From Pseudorasbora parva (taxonomy: Eukaryota > Chordata > Actinopteri > Cypriniformes > Gobionidae), in the NCBI RefSeq assembly GCF_024679245.1, contig NC_090191.1:1524768-1588767 (forward strand): a stretch of DNA of 64,000 bases. The letters are read 5' to 3'. The translations under genes and the position numbers were made by a program. The notes under the pieces are model-generated. The model saw only the letters and a list, made by a program, of their open reading frames with translations. It had not been told where the DNA came from and did no database searches. The first letter of the stretch is position 1, and each line of letters opens with the position of its first letter. This document shows, piece by piece, positions 47,092-59,149 of this stretch.

Positions 47092-47376
47092 TTTACTGCA
47101 TGAGACACACAACAGCTCAACTGCACTTCAATATCGCTTTTCCTGAACTGAAGATTTTCTGTGTTTGTTTTGTGTTTTGTGTAAAACGGGTGTGTCTGTA
47201 AGTGTAAAACTTCCACATTCCTGGTCCGGATGAGCCTCATTCCAGCAGAGTTCAGTTTCGACAGTCCTCCCACACACCTGGATGTTGTTTTAAATGTCAA
47301 AACCTTTCTTAGTTGACTCAGGTATGTTCAGTAAGAGCTGGAACTAAACTGTCATGTCTCCAGGAGTAGGAGGAAT
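47092..47376 (-). promoter_or_regulatory. TRIM gene 1 5' flank with ISRE-like motif
   Basis: Immediately upstream of the start codon. The minus strand carries GAAACTGAACT (motif core at 47251-47259), about 160 bp before the ATG. It matches one full and one partial half of an interferon-stimulated response element (GAAANNGAAA). The block is repeated at 47967-48222 with the motif intact. Function is inferred from sequence and from the known interferon response of many finTRIM genes. No TATA box was identified. Confidence 0.5.
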
Positions 47377-47966
47377 CCTTTACTATTATTACTATTATTG
47401 TACTGCAGGGTTAAAATGTGTGTGCAGTTCCTGTAATAAACTTGTGTGTTGTAGGAAATCATTCATTATTAATTTAGAGGTGGTTTACATAACTGAGGTG
47501 GTTTAACCACTGTATCAAATAAATACCTTGGGTTGTGTTTAGTTTCTTCCAAGAGAGTCAAGAAATAAGCAGATCAGTTTTTATGGCTTTTCAGCAAGCA
47601 ATCGTACTTTCATGTGATGTCATTAAGCGAGATCGGCAAAACTTTTGCTTATCTCTGTTGAAATTCTGAATGGGTGGGCTAGGGAGACATTTGAGTGGCC
47701 TCAGCCATCACTGCCCGTGCCTTGATCCGGTCCCCACTTGTGTAACAGTTGTGTGGTGTGAGAGTGTGGAGTTGATTCCTCAGCTGAAGGTTGCGATCGG
47801 TTGAAACATACGACAGTGACTCAGAGGATGTTCAGGAGCCTGTGGAGGACAATCCTGAGATGAATGAGGGACCAAGTAAGCAGATACTAAGGTAAACATT
47901 GTCTCTGTATTTGCCAGCAAGTACTTCCCTGAAAAATTCTCAAACACAACAACAACACAACTACAC

Positions 47967-48222
47967 TTCAATATCTCTTGTCCTGAACTGAAGTGTTTCT
48001 GTGTTTGGTTCTGTGTTTTGTGTAAAACAGGTGTGTCTTTAAGTGTAAAACAGGTTCCTCATTCATTGTCCCGGAGAGCCTCATTCCAGCAGAGTTCAGT
48101 TTCGACAGTCCTCCCACACGCCTGGATGTTATTTTAAATGTCAAAACCTTTCTTAGTTGACTCAGGTATGTTCAGTACGAGCTGGAACTAAACTATGTCA
48201 TGTCTCCAGGAGTAGGAGGAAT
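47967..48222 (-). repeat. Duplicate of the TRIM 5' flank
   Basis: About 255 bp closely matching 47117-47376. Shared blocks include CAGAGTTCAGTTTCGACAGT, CTTTCTTAGTTGACTCAGGT and CATGTCTCCAGGAGTAGGAG. The ISRE-like core is at 48095-48103. No TRIM exon follows it downstream (to the left) before the second flank, so it is a leftover of a deleted copy or a local duplication. The 590 bp between the two flanks contain nothing I recognise. Confidence 0.85.
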
Positions 48223-48489
48223 TCTTCTGTAAGGCACAGATCATTCATTCCCACTAGATGTCAGTCTCAGACCGTCAGTCAAAGAAAACAAGTTACCGAG
48301 AGTCAGGACAACACCTTTACTAACTGCAATATTACTGTATCCTAATTATTTGTACGGCAAGCCTTTAATTTCTAAAACTTTGATGCAGTTTTGTAGGAAA
48401 TGCAATGGTTTAAACTAACTGTGAGAAAATCTCTGTCTGTAGCAAATGTGGGTCAAATAATGTCATCAACCATTTTGCTCTCCCACTCA

Positions 48490-49060
48490 CTATACAGAGA
48501 AATATAAGAAATATATATTTCTACAACTCAGAGAATATTTTGATCTCAAAAATCTAGATGGATTATAAAATATCAACATAATATAAATGTATGGATGGAC
48601 AAAACAGTGTAATGCATTAAAAACAAGTAATACAATCTTATAGCTAATTCTTTCCTGAGCTGGCAACCATTTTAGTGAACAAACCAAACCCAACTCAGAA
48701 CAAACCCATTTTTTTTTTACACTAGTTGTAATTAAGCCTGACAGGTGGGTAGCTTTAAAACATTGAGCCAAACACAATCACATCAGTTTTATCATCATTT
48801 AATAAAAAAAAAAAGATGTAGCCATCCAGCCTTTGATCTCCTGTAAACAGGCCAACAAGTTATCAATAATGTCCATGTTCGACGGTCGCACCACTGGAAG
48901 ATAGATCTGAGTTTTGTTTGTAACTTTAGATTGTATTTATGGAAAATGGATCCAAAAGACAACATATAAAGGGAGAATAATATTGGTGCATGAATGGAAT
49001 GGTGGTGCATATTTCCACCTGAAATATGGTATTCCACCTGGAGTCTTTCGTTCATCCTAA
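48490..49060 (-). pseudogene. L2-type LINE reverse transcriptase fragment
   Basis: On the minus strand, 49000-48795 reads APILFSLYMLSFGSIFHKYN, then in other frames the usual LINE continuation (MDIIDNLLACLQ, KAWMATSF). At 48690-48600 LKWLPAQERISYKIVLLVFN is the C-terminal segment. The catalytic YADD is lost. Frames shift several times; the fragment is dead. Confidence 0.75.
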
Positions 49061-49204
49061 GTTATGACAGGGCACTCACGCTTACGCAGGGCACTGGATG
49101 ACAGCCAAGACATTTTTTTTGTAATACATGCACTTATGCATGCATGTATTATTGCACAGCATGTGAATACAATTTTCTATACGCCTATTATATTTTAAAT
49201 GATA

Positions 49205-49700
49205 TAAAATACCGGTCAAAAGCTTGGACACATTACTATTTTTAATGGTTTGGAATGAATTCTCATGCTCATAAAGTCCACATTAATTTGATCAAAAATA
49301 CAGAAAAAAATATTAAATATGAAATTTTATTACAATTTAAAGTAATGGTTTTATATTTAAATATCCTTAGAAATATAATTTATTTGAGTGATGTAAAACT
49401 GAATTTCCATCAGTCATTACTCCAGTCTTCAGTCACATGAAACTTCAGAAATCATTCTTATATGCTGATTTAGAATCACTGTTGGAAACTGCCGTGCCTC
49501 TTATCATTTTTTATAACCTGCGATACTTTTTTCAGGATTCTTGGATGAATAAATGAAGTAATGGCTGATAAACATTCTGCTTTGCATCACATAAATAACT
49601 ATTATTTTAAAGTATATTAAAATAAAAATACAAAATATCATACAGATTTTTTTCAGAATAAATGCATGCTTGATGAGCATAAGATAATTATTTCAAAAAC
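49205..49700. repeat. Dispersed fish repeat (CCGGTCAAAAGCTTGGACAC)
   Basis: Starts ACCGGTCAAAAGCTTGGACA and contains CTCCAGTCTTCAGTCACATG and ATACTTTTTTCAGGATTCTT. I recognise this as a very common interspersed repeat in teleost introns and UTRs. I cannot assign it to SINE or MITE with confidence. No coding content. Confidence 0.6.
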
Positions 49701-49811
49701 ATTAATTCAAATAGTTAAATTCCGTAAACCCGTACAGTAGTGGTTTGGGTTTACTTTACAGCTGATATTTCCTTCTCAGTGCTGACGCAAGACCAAAGAC
49801 GGGCACAGGCC

Positions 49812-50040
<229 letters not shown>

Positions 50041-51789
50041 AAACCCATAAATAGACACCCACAAGCACAACTAAGGTTCGTTTTTGGGAATCACTAAGTT
50101 TTATTTGAGCTTTACACAGAAGTATATCACACGTATGAGGACGCTTTAATCATAAATTACTCAAGCAGAGGAGAAACATTTAAACCACTTGAAGGCAAAA
50201 TCAAATAAAACAAAAATTAAACATAGAATAAATTCATTAGACAAATTACACCTTGTGACTTAGAGTTAATCAATAATAAATGACATGCAAAAATAGCTCA
50301 ATACTCAAACACAAAGCACGTAGCTTGGGCTGCAACAACGAATCGATAAAATCGTTAAAATTTGATTATTAAAAGAGTTGGCAACAAATTTCATTATTGA
50401 TTTGTTGTGTTACGCAACTTCTGGCACTCAATAAGACGTAGAGATATTTGCGTATAAAAAAAAGCGTATTAAGCAGAGCTTAAAAAAGAGCGAAGCAGAG
50501 CAGAGGTAGAGGAAAGACCATCGGAGAGACCCGTAACGTTGTTCTGAAACATAGCTTAAGAAGAGAAATCAGTGTGACCCAAGCCATCCAAGGTGTGGGA
50601 GCATTTCAGACTAAATACATTCAAAAAGTGTTTTAAAGCCCCACTTGGGCTACTTTTGCTCTCGGGGTCCCCTACAGTTTGGAAAAAATAATGTCCTCAG
50701 CTACTGTCGTAAGCTCTGTAATCCTACATCAGGGGATGCCATCAGCGCGTGCATTTGTTGACATGACAGCCCTGATAGCCCTGAACTAGTGATGCGCGGG
50801 GTCGTCTCATAACCCGCGGACCCGTATGTCTATTTAATGGTCGCAGGTGGCGCGGGTGTTGTAAAAATATATACAGTGGTGCGGTGCGGGCCAAATAACT
50901 TAATAAAAGCGTCCCGCGGTCGGTGCAGCAATAACAGTTCCCCTGAAAACTGCAAGAGGAGTTCTTCTGGCGTCGCGTGTGAAATGTCTTCATCCCAGGT
51001 AACGTTACAGTCAGTGGCATATGCTGCAGCATGTCATATGAATATAATTTCATGGGTTTTGTTTTTTTCAAACGCCAAATAATCACGATACTCCACGTTT
51101 ACAAGCCAGCGTCATTATAGTAGTCTATTGGTTAGCGTTTTCCAGAATCTATATGATACTTCAGTTCAATGTTTGAGTGTAGCTCACCGTAACAAGCAGG
51201 ACAGCATCGGTCAGGCACGCCTCCTTCAGCTCACGCCGACGAGCAAACGGCTGGTCACATGCTGATTCTCGTCCTGCTTTTAATCCCATCATTTTTTCAT
51301 TTTCCTCTTATTGCTTTCCTCCAACAAAACCTTTTCTTTCTTATTTGTCTCTGCTTGCTTCAGACATGACTATATTATCCGATGAACAAAGTTGGGCTCG
51401 CACGTCCGAATGTAAGGAAGTGTGTGTGTTGGTGGAAGTGACGTATATGCCGTAAAGCAGTCGAATTTAGTAGTTCTTTTTGTTCTCGGGTTACTACCCG
51501 AAACCCGAAGTTTAAAAGTACGATTAAAAACGATTACAGACCCATCAAGCTATGGCAGACGTGTCATTCAACCTATTGTAAGTCGATTTATCATCACAAG
51601 AGTCTTGAAAATATATTATGAAGGTTGAAAAGTTACCTAGTGCTGCTTTAATTGCAAGATATGCAAAAGTGCAAAACAGATTTAGAGCACATTCATTTCT
51701 CCTGCTTGGCTTCATCCTCCTCTTGTTCCTCTTCTTTTTCTTCCTTGCCACAGATGAATCTTAAGAAGGATCCCACATGTCTAGCTAGT
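50041..51789. other. Non-coding, with two partial hAT-like ends
   Basis: GGGCTGCAACAACGAATCGA at about 50330 and TAGTGATGCGCGGGGTCG at about 50788 each look like one terminus of a hAT-type element, but neither has a matching partner or TSD that I can find. No gene. Confidence 0.4.
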
Positions 51790-51797
51790 ATTCTGTA

Positions 51798-52827
51798 TAG
51801 GGTTGGGAATCGTGAGAAATTTTCCGGTTCCGGTTCCGATTCCGCCTAACGATTCCGGTTCCGATTCCGGTTCCATTAAAATTATTAAACAAATAGTGGT
51901 AAAGGAAAAAGGCACAATACGCAACTTTAAACAATACTTTTTTGTGTTTATTACTTGCTCTCAAAAGAATTTACAGGTTGGCAATGTCAAAAAAAAAAGT
52001 CCTGTACTATATACTGTACATATATTACAGGATTAATCGAGCCATATGGAATTTATGGAAATTAAAATAAACATGTTCAAATTTACACCTCTGAAATTGT
52101 CTTATTACGTTTTCTCTCTCTGTTTTAGGGATGTTAACCGATGACTGTTTGACCGATGGTTGACCGTCAACGTTAACCGATCAAAGTTGTCTGTTAAAAA
52201 AAAAAAAGTGATCTCTAAAGTAGGCTATTATAGACAGTGGACTAAACGCTACTACAGTTAGCCGTCTCATTCCAAAATATTTTTGTGTGAAGTGAACATA
52301 TCCCTCGCGCTCAATTTTTCATAACTCTCCTGTTTGTAATAAACCAATAAGAACATTTGGTGCGAGGTCGCAGCGTTTGCGCGCTCACAAGGTTTGCAAA
52401 AAGTAAACAGTTAGAGCCAGAGCAGACGACAGTATGAAGCGTGCATTCCGCATAAGATGGGCTTACATTTGGAAATATATATATATATATATATATACAC
52501 ATTTCAGTGGTAACACATAAGGTGTTGATCGTCTTTCTTTATTATTGTTAGCACTAACTTACCTCGAACTAAAGCGGCGTCTCTTCAGAGCTGTCATTTT
52601 CTTAAATGAGCCGCGGCAATGTTTCAAATGAGCTCATAACGCTAGACAAACGCCTTTATTTTCAGCACGATCACCTTGCCCAAACCATTTCGAAACTAAT
52701 GAGCCATTGTCCTTAGATTACAAACAAGCTCCTCGGCGCCGCGTTTGCGGGACTCGCGCTGTGGGGGATTTTAAAAAAGTGACGTGAGGGGAAAGGAGGC
52801 GGCAGCGCTAGGACAGTGTGAGTGTGA

Positions 52828-52874
<47 letters not shown>

Positions 52875-53031
52875 CGGGAGCGCGGCTCGCGGCTATACTC
52901 CCAGCGCTTCGCACACACATTGCACCAGAACCGTTTTCGGAACCGACACTCAGGAATTTCGCGCGGTTCCGGTATTTTTCAAAAATCAGTATCGGTTCTG
53001 CATAAGAACCGGTTCTCGGTTCCCAACCCTA
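51798..53031. mobile_element. hAT-type MITE with perfect 8-bp TSD
   Basis: Starts TAGGGTTGGGAATCG and ends CGGTTCCCAACCCTA. Flanked by ATTCTGTA at 51790-51797 and 53032-53039. The subterminal regions are rich in GATTCCGGTTCC / GGAACCG words on both sides. A (TG)n then (GA)n tract sits at about 52830-52875. No transposase. Confidence 0.92.
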
Positions 53032-53039
53032 ATTCTGTA

Positions 53040-53654
53040 ACGGTTACACTGAAAATACAGTGCGCGCAGAAATATCCTTACCGTTTACTCGTCTTTTACC
53101 CTCATGCAATCTGAGATGTATACGACTTTATTTCCTCAGATGAACACAGATAAATAAATAATCTCTGCTAATTAAAACTCATTTGGGTTTCTAAGAGTTA
53201 AGGCATCAAACAGCAAATACAGCAATAAGTAATCCATACGATCCCAATGGATGAATCAATGTCTTCTGAAGTTAAACGATGAGTGTTTGTAAGAAAAATA
53301 ACAATAAATCACATCCGACCAGCAGTTATCTGCGTGTGCATGCGAGGGTTGATTTCACGCTTGACGTAAATCCTAACATCCAGTGAAGAAAAGAAAATGA
53401 AGAAGAGGAACAAGAAAAGAAAAGGACAAAACATGTCTCTTTCTGTCAGGGCGTTATCATTTGAAATGAAAAGTTTATAAAAAAAAGAAGAAAAAAAACG
53501 AAAACGTGTTATAAATCTGTTTTAAATTAAGTTGTTTTTCAAATAAATATTTATGAGTGATATCAGATTGTGTTTGTGTTTTTATTGTACTTACCCCATA
53601 ACTACACGAAACAAGAGGAGAACAAGAGCCACTTTAATTTACAGCCCGCAGATC
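53040..53654. other. No feature seen
   Basis: Ordinary AT-rich DNA with purine runs (53380-53510). The open frame starting 53570 runs into the minisatellite that follows. Confidence 0.4.
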
Positions 53655-54572
53655 CATACTTACCCCATAACTACACGGATAATTACCCCTTAATTAAAGA
53701 ATACTCACAGTATAATTACCCCGTAATTAAAGAATACTTACAGTATAATTACCCCTTAATTAAACAATACTTACAGTATAATTACCCCTTAATTAAACAA
53801 TACTTACAGTATAATTACCCCTTAATTAAACAATACTTACAGTATAATTACCCCTTAATTAAACAATACTTACAGTATAATTACCCCGTAATTAAAGAAT
53901 ACTTACAGTATAATTACCCCTTAATTAAAGAATACTTACAGTATAATTACCCCTTAATTAAACAATACTTACAGTATAATTACCCCTTAATTAAACAATA
54001 CTTACAGTATAATTACCCCTTAATTAAACAATACTTACAGTATAATTACCCCTTAATTAAACAATACTCACAGTATAATTACCCCTTAATTAAACAATAC
54101 TTACAGTATAATTACCCCTTAATTAAACAATACTTACAGTATAATTACCCCTTAATTAAACAATACTTACAGTATAATTACCCCTTAATTAAACAATACT
54201 TACAGTATAATTACCCCTTAATTAAACAATACTTACAGTATAATTACCCCTTAATTAAACAATACTTACAGCATAATTACCCCTTAATTAAACAATACTT
54301 ACAGTATAATTACCCCTTAATTAAACAATACTTACAGTATAATTACCCATTAATTAAACAATACTTACAGTATAATTACCCCTTAATTAAACAATACTCA
54401 CAGTATAATTACCCATTAATTAAACAATACTTACAGTATAATTACCCCTTAATTAAACAATACTCACAGTATAATTACCCCTTAATTAAACAATACTTAC
54501 AGTATAATTACCCTTTAATTAAACAATACTTACAGTATAATTACCCATTAATTAAAAAATACTTACAGTATA
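53655..54572. repeat. 33-bp minisatellite, about 27 units
   Basis: The unit is CAGTATAATTACCCCTTAAT plus TAAACAATACTTA, exactly 33 bp. Variants are few (TTAAAGAATAC, CCGTAATT, CCCATTAATT, ATACTCA). Because 33 is a multiple of three and the unit lacks a stop in one frame, the array forms an open frame of about 376 codons (53570-54700) encoding NYPLIKQYLQY repeats. There is no splice site, signal peptide or known domain, so I treat it as a non-coding minisatellite. Confidence 0.95.
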
Positions 54573-56195
54573 AATTGTTATTTTTCCTGATAGTTACCCT
54601 TTTATTCCCCGAATATTACATATTGTTCCCTTATACCTACACATACTTACTTTATAGTAACTCTATAATTACCGAAAGTTATGCTGTAAATTCTCTTTAA
54701 TTATGCAGCACTTTCTGGGCCGTAATCTAAAGCGTTAAAGATAATATATATATTTTTTATGTCACAGCAGTTAAATTTGTGTCTGTATTGAATGGTAAAA
54801 TTTTAATATCATTCATACTAGTAGGTTAGATGTTTTCTCTAGGAGTATATAATAAGTTTGGAAATTTTAGAGAAATGCATTACAATTAATGCATTACAAT
54901 TGAACTAATCAGATTTAGCCGACTAAAACTAGACTAACACTAAAACAATTCAAACTAATATAATAATAATAATTAGGCTATAATTAAAACCTAAATGGTG
55001 TTTTAGTAAAGGGGATGCAATGATGAATTAAATGACAAATGGGACACCCAACACTGAATCTGTTTTTGTTTTTTTGCTAACTGCTCATTTTGTTTATTAA
55101 CCTGTTAGGCTGCACCCCCACTTTTGAAAAATCCTAATAAATTGCATACTCAGACTAAAACAGATACAGTTCATGAATCCTTTGCACTAAAAGCATAAAT
55201 ATGGTCTCATTTGAAAGCAGACCCATGGCAGTTTACTGTAAATGATTTACACAATGATAAAAGCTATGCTGAATAACATTGCATTATACATATAATCTAT
55301 TATGAAAACACCCAACATGGCATAAAGAACACAAACAAACCATATATTGTCGCTATTGTGTGTTTTCTTGTCTTCAAACGTGTCTATCTGCATGTAACAG
55401 CGATCTCTGGCAGCTTTGTTTATGTCAGGGAGCTCAATGTTACATGGTTTGTTCTTCTTCTGCATGTGTTCCGTATATGGACTGAATGTGCACCAGTACA
55501 GCGCTCATAATGATACATCCGCGGATTTTGGGGAACAATTGAATAAATAATACTATACTCTGTATAGATATTTGACTCAAACATATTAGAATCTATCAAT
55601 ATTTCTCCACATCTGCACACATTTGAACTAAAAGCCCTGAGGGATGTTGTTTTGTCGAGAGTCTTCATGACGACTAGGCATGTGCCGATATACATTTTTC
55701 ATGTTGCGATTAATTGCTGAAGCTTTTATCACGGTATACGATATTATCACGATACTGACATAAGTTGCAAAGAAGTGTTGTCATAGCATAACAGCTTTAA
55801 GAACTATTTTTGTAATAACTAAAATAACTGAATGTTTAAATACAATAATACTATACAACCAAAATATATACAGCTCTGGAAAAAAATAAGAGACTACTTA
55901 ACATTGATGAGGCTATAAAAGCTATAAAGAACAACAGGTAACACATTACAATAAGGTCTCATTATTTAATGCATTAACTAAGACTGAGCAATAGCTACAT
56001 TTGTTACAGAAAGTATAATGTTTTTGGTAATTTTAGTTAAGAAATATTGATCATTGTTAGTTTTATCATAGGTCCATTAAAAAAGTTATTTTGGTTTTGA
56101 TTTTAATGTTATTAAACAGTAACTAAGAAATTAACATTACTTAGAATAATTAATTCTTTATACGTATTTTTCATTGTCAATAATGAATTAACATG
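54573..56195. other. Non-coding, AT-rich; possible hAT-like end near 55678
   Basis: No gene. GGCATGTGCCGATATAC at about 55678 and the GATATATCGCATTACCG region near 57438-57455 look like two ends of one old element into which MITE copy 2 inserted. No TSD was found. Confidence 0.35.
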
Positions 56196-56199
56196 TTAA

Positions 56200-56880
56200 A
56201 GGTGCACTATGCAGCTTTCCGTCCACCGGAGGGCGCCTATTCAAAACAAATCGTAGTTTGATGACGCAAAGTGTGAGCGCAGCATCTTGGGAGATGTGGT
56301 CTTGTCATCACAGCCGGTGGAGAATAGGACTCGGGCAGAAATCACGTTCATGCATGCGGTTATTAACGTTACTGTAATCTAAAGCAGATCAGGACCGAGT
56401 GTTGTGGACCTGAGCACAGCTGCTGGAGCGATTGTTAAACAAATACCCGCCTCGCGAATACCGGGACTTTTATTATGACGGGACGGGACACAGTTGCCGG
56501 GCGCCTGCACAGATCCGCTCTTCCGGTTATGATTTTGAGGTAATGTAGCTCTGTTTATCATATTAGATACATTTAAGTGTGTTCAAAACGACGTAATGAC
56601 TTTACTCTGTGCGTTCGCTTGTTCACACTGCTAAGAGTAAAGCGCTCCTGCGAAATAAAAGCCGAAACCGAGGGTAGCGCAGATATGACGCGATTGACAG
56701 GCGACTCCCTCAAACGCAATGCTGAAACGTCCCTGTCCTCAGTTAAAATAGCAATTTTCTCACAATTTACAAATAGTTGAAAACTTCTGGGATATTGTAG
56801 ATACTCAACTGGACAAAATATATAACACCGGCCTAGTGGTTTTTGGATATTTTACTGCAAAAATACTACATAGTGCACCT
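56200..56880. mobile_element. TTAA-flanked MITE, copy 2
   Basis: AGGTGCACTATG ... CATAGTGCACCT between TTAA at 56196-56199 and 56881-56884. Uninterrupted at the site where copy 1 (33095-34882) carries its nested hAT, so it serves as the empty-site reference. Confidence 0.92.
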
Positions 56881-57483
56881 TTAACTAATGAAGTTGTATG
56901 TCTCAAAGTTTTACTGAACAATAACAAATAATCAAAACATTTCTAATCATTAGGGCATGTTGTAGTCCAGACTAAAACATAAAAATGTTTAAGTTTGAAA
57001 ATAAATAGCCTATTAAGTCTTTAAGTATTAAGTATTTGGTGCTGTGATGAACAACATTGAGATTACAAAAACGAATGGCTGTTTTAAAAACTGCAGGCGT
57101 TTTTTGTTTGTTTGCGGGTTTCCGGGGTAACCGCGCCATTCTGCAGTTCATCAGCGCCCTCTGCTGTCATTGAGCGGCACTTCATTAGCATCTCCTTCAC
57201 TCGTTGATGTGCTTCTCATTTACATCCAAGTGCGTCTCCTTCACTCGTTCATGTGCTTCTCGTTGACATCTGAGCACGTCCCTTTGATGCAGAATACAGC
57301 GGTGTTGAGCATTTATACGGTTGATGGGCAAAGTATTCTTGAGTGCATCATAAAAAATTTAATAATTGTTAATAAATTATTATTTATGATATTGTGAAGT
57401 GCCCACGATAACAATATCGTGCATATTCATTATCATGATATATCGCATTACCGATTTTTTTATGAATGGGAGCAAATGACGCT

Positions 57484-57944
57484 TAGCCTGACAAGCCTGA
57501 CCCACATCAAGATGTTTGGTCTGGAAACTCTCCATTGACGGCTCAATCCGAGGGGCGGATAAACGGCTGTCTTTCAAACTCCCTCTGCACGCGATAGGAG
57601 AGCGCTACACCAACCAGAGCAACGAAGGTGAATCAGAGCTTGTTGATAGATTAAACATTTGCCGTATCCGGTCGGCTAAACTCCAAACACATCTTCCCTT
57701 TTTAAGAATGACTTCAGTGCCGTTCTTTGTTCTTTTCTCAGAGAAAAGCTTAACTCCAAGTCTTCCAGAGTCGCGGTCAAATCTGATTCGAAAGACCGCC
57801 GTTCGCCAGTTTCTGTGTTTACTAGAAGCACGCAAACGCAACTAGCCGTCGTCATTATGGTATTGAGGTATTGAGAGTTGCTAGATGACACTCGCGGGCA
57901 GATAAGATTTGCTGCCACTAGGGTGCGTCTAGATTTCTAGGCTA
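57484..57944. mobile_element. MITE with 9-bp target duplication, copy 2
   Basis: Same ends as copy 1 at 8145-8670 (TAGCCTGACAAG ... TTTCTAGGCTA). The flanks AATGACGCT (57475-57483) and GATGATGCT (57945-57953) match at 7 of 9. It is about 65 bp shorter because of a deletion near 57845-57880. Confidence 0.85.
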
Positions 57945-57974
57945 GATGATGCTCATATTACAACCAAAAGGTAC

Positions 57975-58276
57975 TGTGGCAAGCAGCGAGGCGAGGGACC
58001 GTGAGAGCGGGCCGGTGGCGAGTGGTAATGAGTGCCAGCTGCGTGACACACCGGTCTCGTCTCACCATGGCGGAGTGACGGGAGTATAAAGGGAGGATCA
58101 AAGAAAGTGGAAGACGAGAGAGGACCTGGCCTGGACTGGAGTTTTGTTTATGTTTTGTTATGTGTGTGCGGGCAGTCGTCCGTGAGGGGCTGCCTGCAGT
58201 TTTGTTTATTTAATAAAAGTTGTTGAATGTTTGCCAGTTTCCGCCTCCTTCCTTCCCATCTATGAACGTTATTACA
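57975..58276 (+). mobile_element. Solo LTR with 5-bp TSD
   Basis: A 302-bp unit beginning TGTGGCAAGCAGCG and ending GAACGTTATTACA, flanked by GGTAC at 57970-57974 and 58277-58281. It contains a TATA-like GAGTATAAAGG at about 58083 and an AATAAAA polyadenylation signal at about 58212. A TG...CA unit of this layout with a 5-bp duplication is a Ty3/gypsy-type LTR left after recombination between two LTRs. Confidence 0.9.
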
Positions 58277-58616
58277 GGTACTGACACCGATTATCATATT
58301 CAGAACTCCTGGCACATATTAACACATTACGGTCACTATAAGACTGAGAATAAAAAAGAGGTAACAAATTGACATTTTAGTCTTAGATCTTTTAAATGAT
58401 GTATAGTTTGTAAAGGTAATTACTTACATCTACAGTAATTTTGAGCTATTTTAAGCAAAGAGAGCTTCAGCATGTCCTCGGCCTTGCGAAGCATAAGAGG
58501 TTAAATAAACATGATTATCGTCTTTCTGCATCAAGCCTCTTTAATTCTTAACATTATCTAGTTAAGCCAGCTCTAAGTATAATGGGAAGAATCTCTTTAA
58601 AAACTATTCTGATTCA

Positions 58617-59149
58617 TCAACACAGTTTCACTGATCCATAATAAAGCCTAAACCCAGGATAGAGTGTGTGAGTGAATTTTGCGCTGACAGTGTAGATGAG
58701 GCTCATTGTGTCTCCAGAGACGCTGTAGAAGGACAGAGTTCCTGCTCTGTGATCCACATACACTCCTATTCTACTGGCGATGGGCATTACGGGGAGTTCA
58801 GTCTCTATCTTATTGTGTATGAATGAGTATCTGGATGGAGAGCAGTACAAACTCCAGGACTGATCATTATATCCAAACACGCACTCATTACCCTGTCCCT
58901 TCCTGCTGATGCTCTTATATGACACTGATATATACACGGCACCAAACAAACTCCTGCTCCACTCAATCTCCCAGTAACAGCGACCACACACACTCTCTCT
59001 ACACAACACCTGAGCATTGTACACATCAAATCTGTCTGGATGATCAGGATACCGCTGCTCTGTGTCGGTGTTAGTAATCTCTCTGTTCTTCTCAGACAGA
59101 TGGAGGCGTTTATTCACTGTGTTCAGGTCTAGAGTTAGCTGACAGGAAT
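58617..59149 (-). CDS. TRIM gene 2, exon 6 (PRY-SPRY)
   Basis: Acceptor TTTTTTTATCAG. Reads [20 protein letters not shown] to the terminal GSVKLC; stop TGA at 58619-58617. Nine bp longer than exon 6 of gene 1, with extra residues near RSLFG and SGDT. Confidence 0.93.

Noticed and set aside
47092..47112. Seven extra N-terminal residues for TRIM gene 1
   Set aside because: The upstream in-frame start would be TTG, not ATG. The ATG at 47091 matches the family N-terminus and has a good context.
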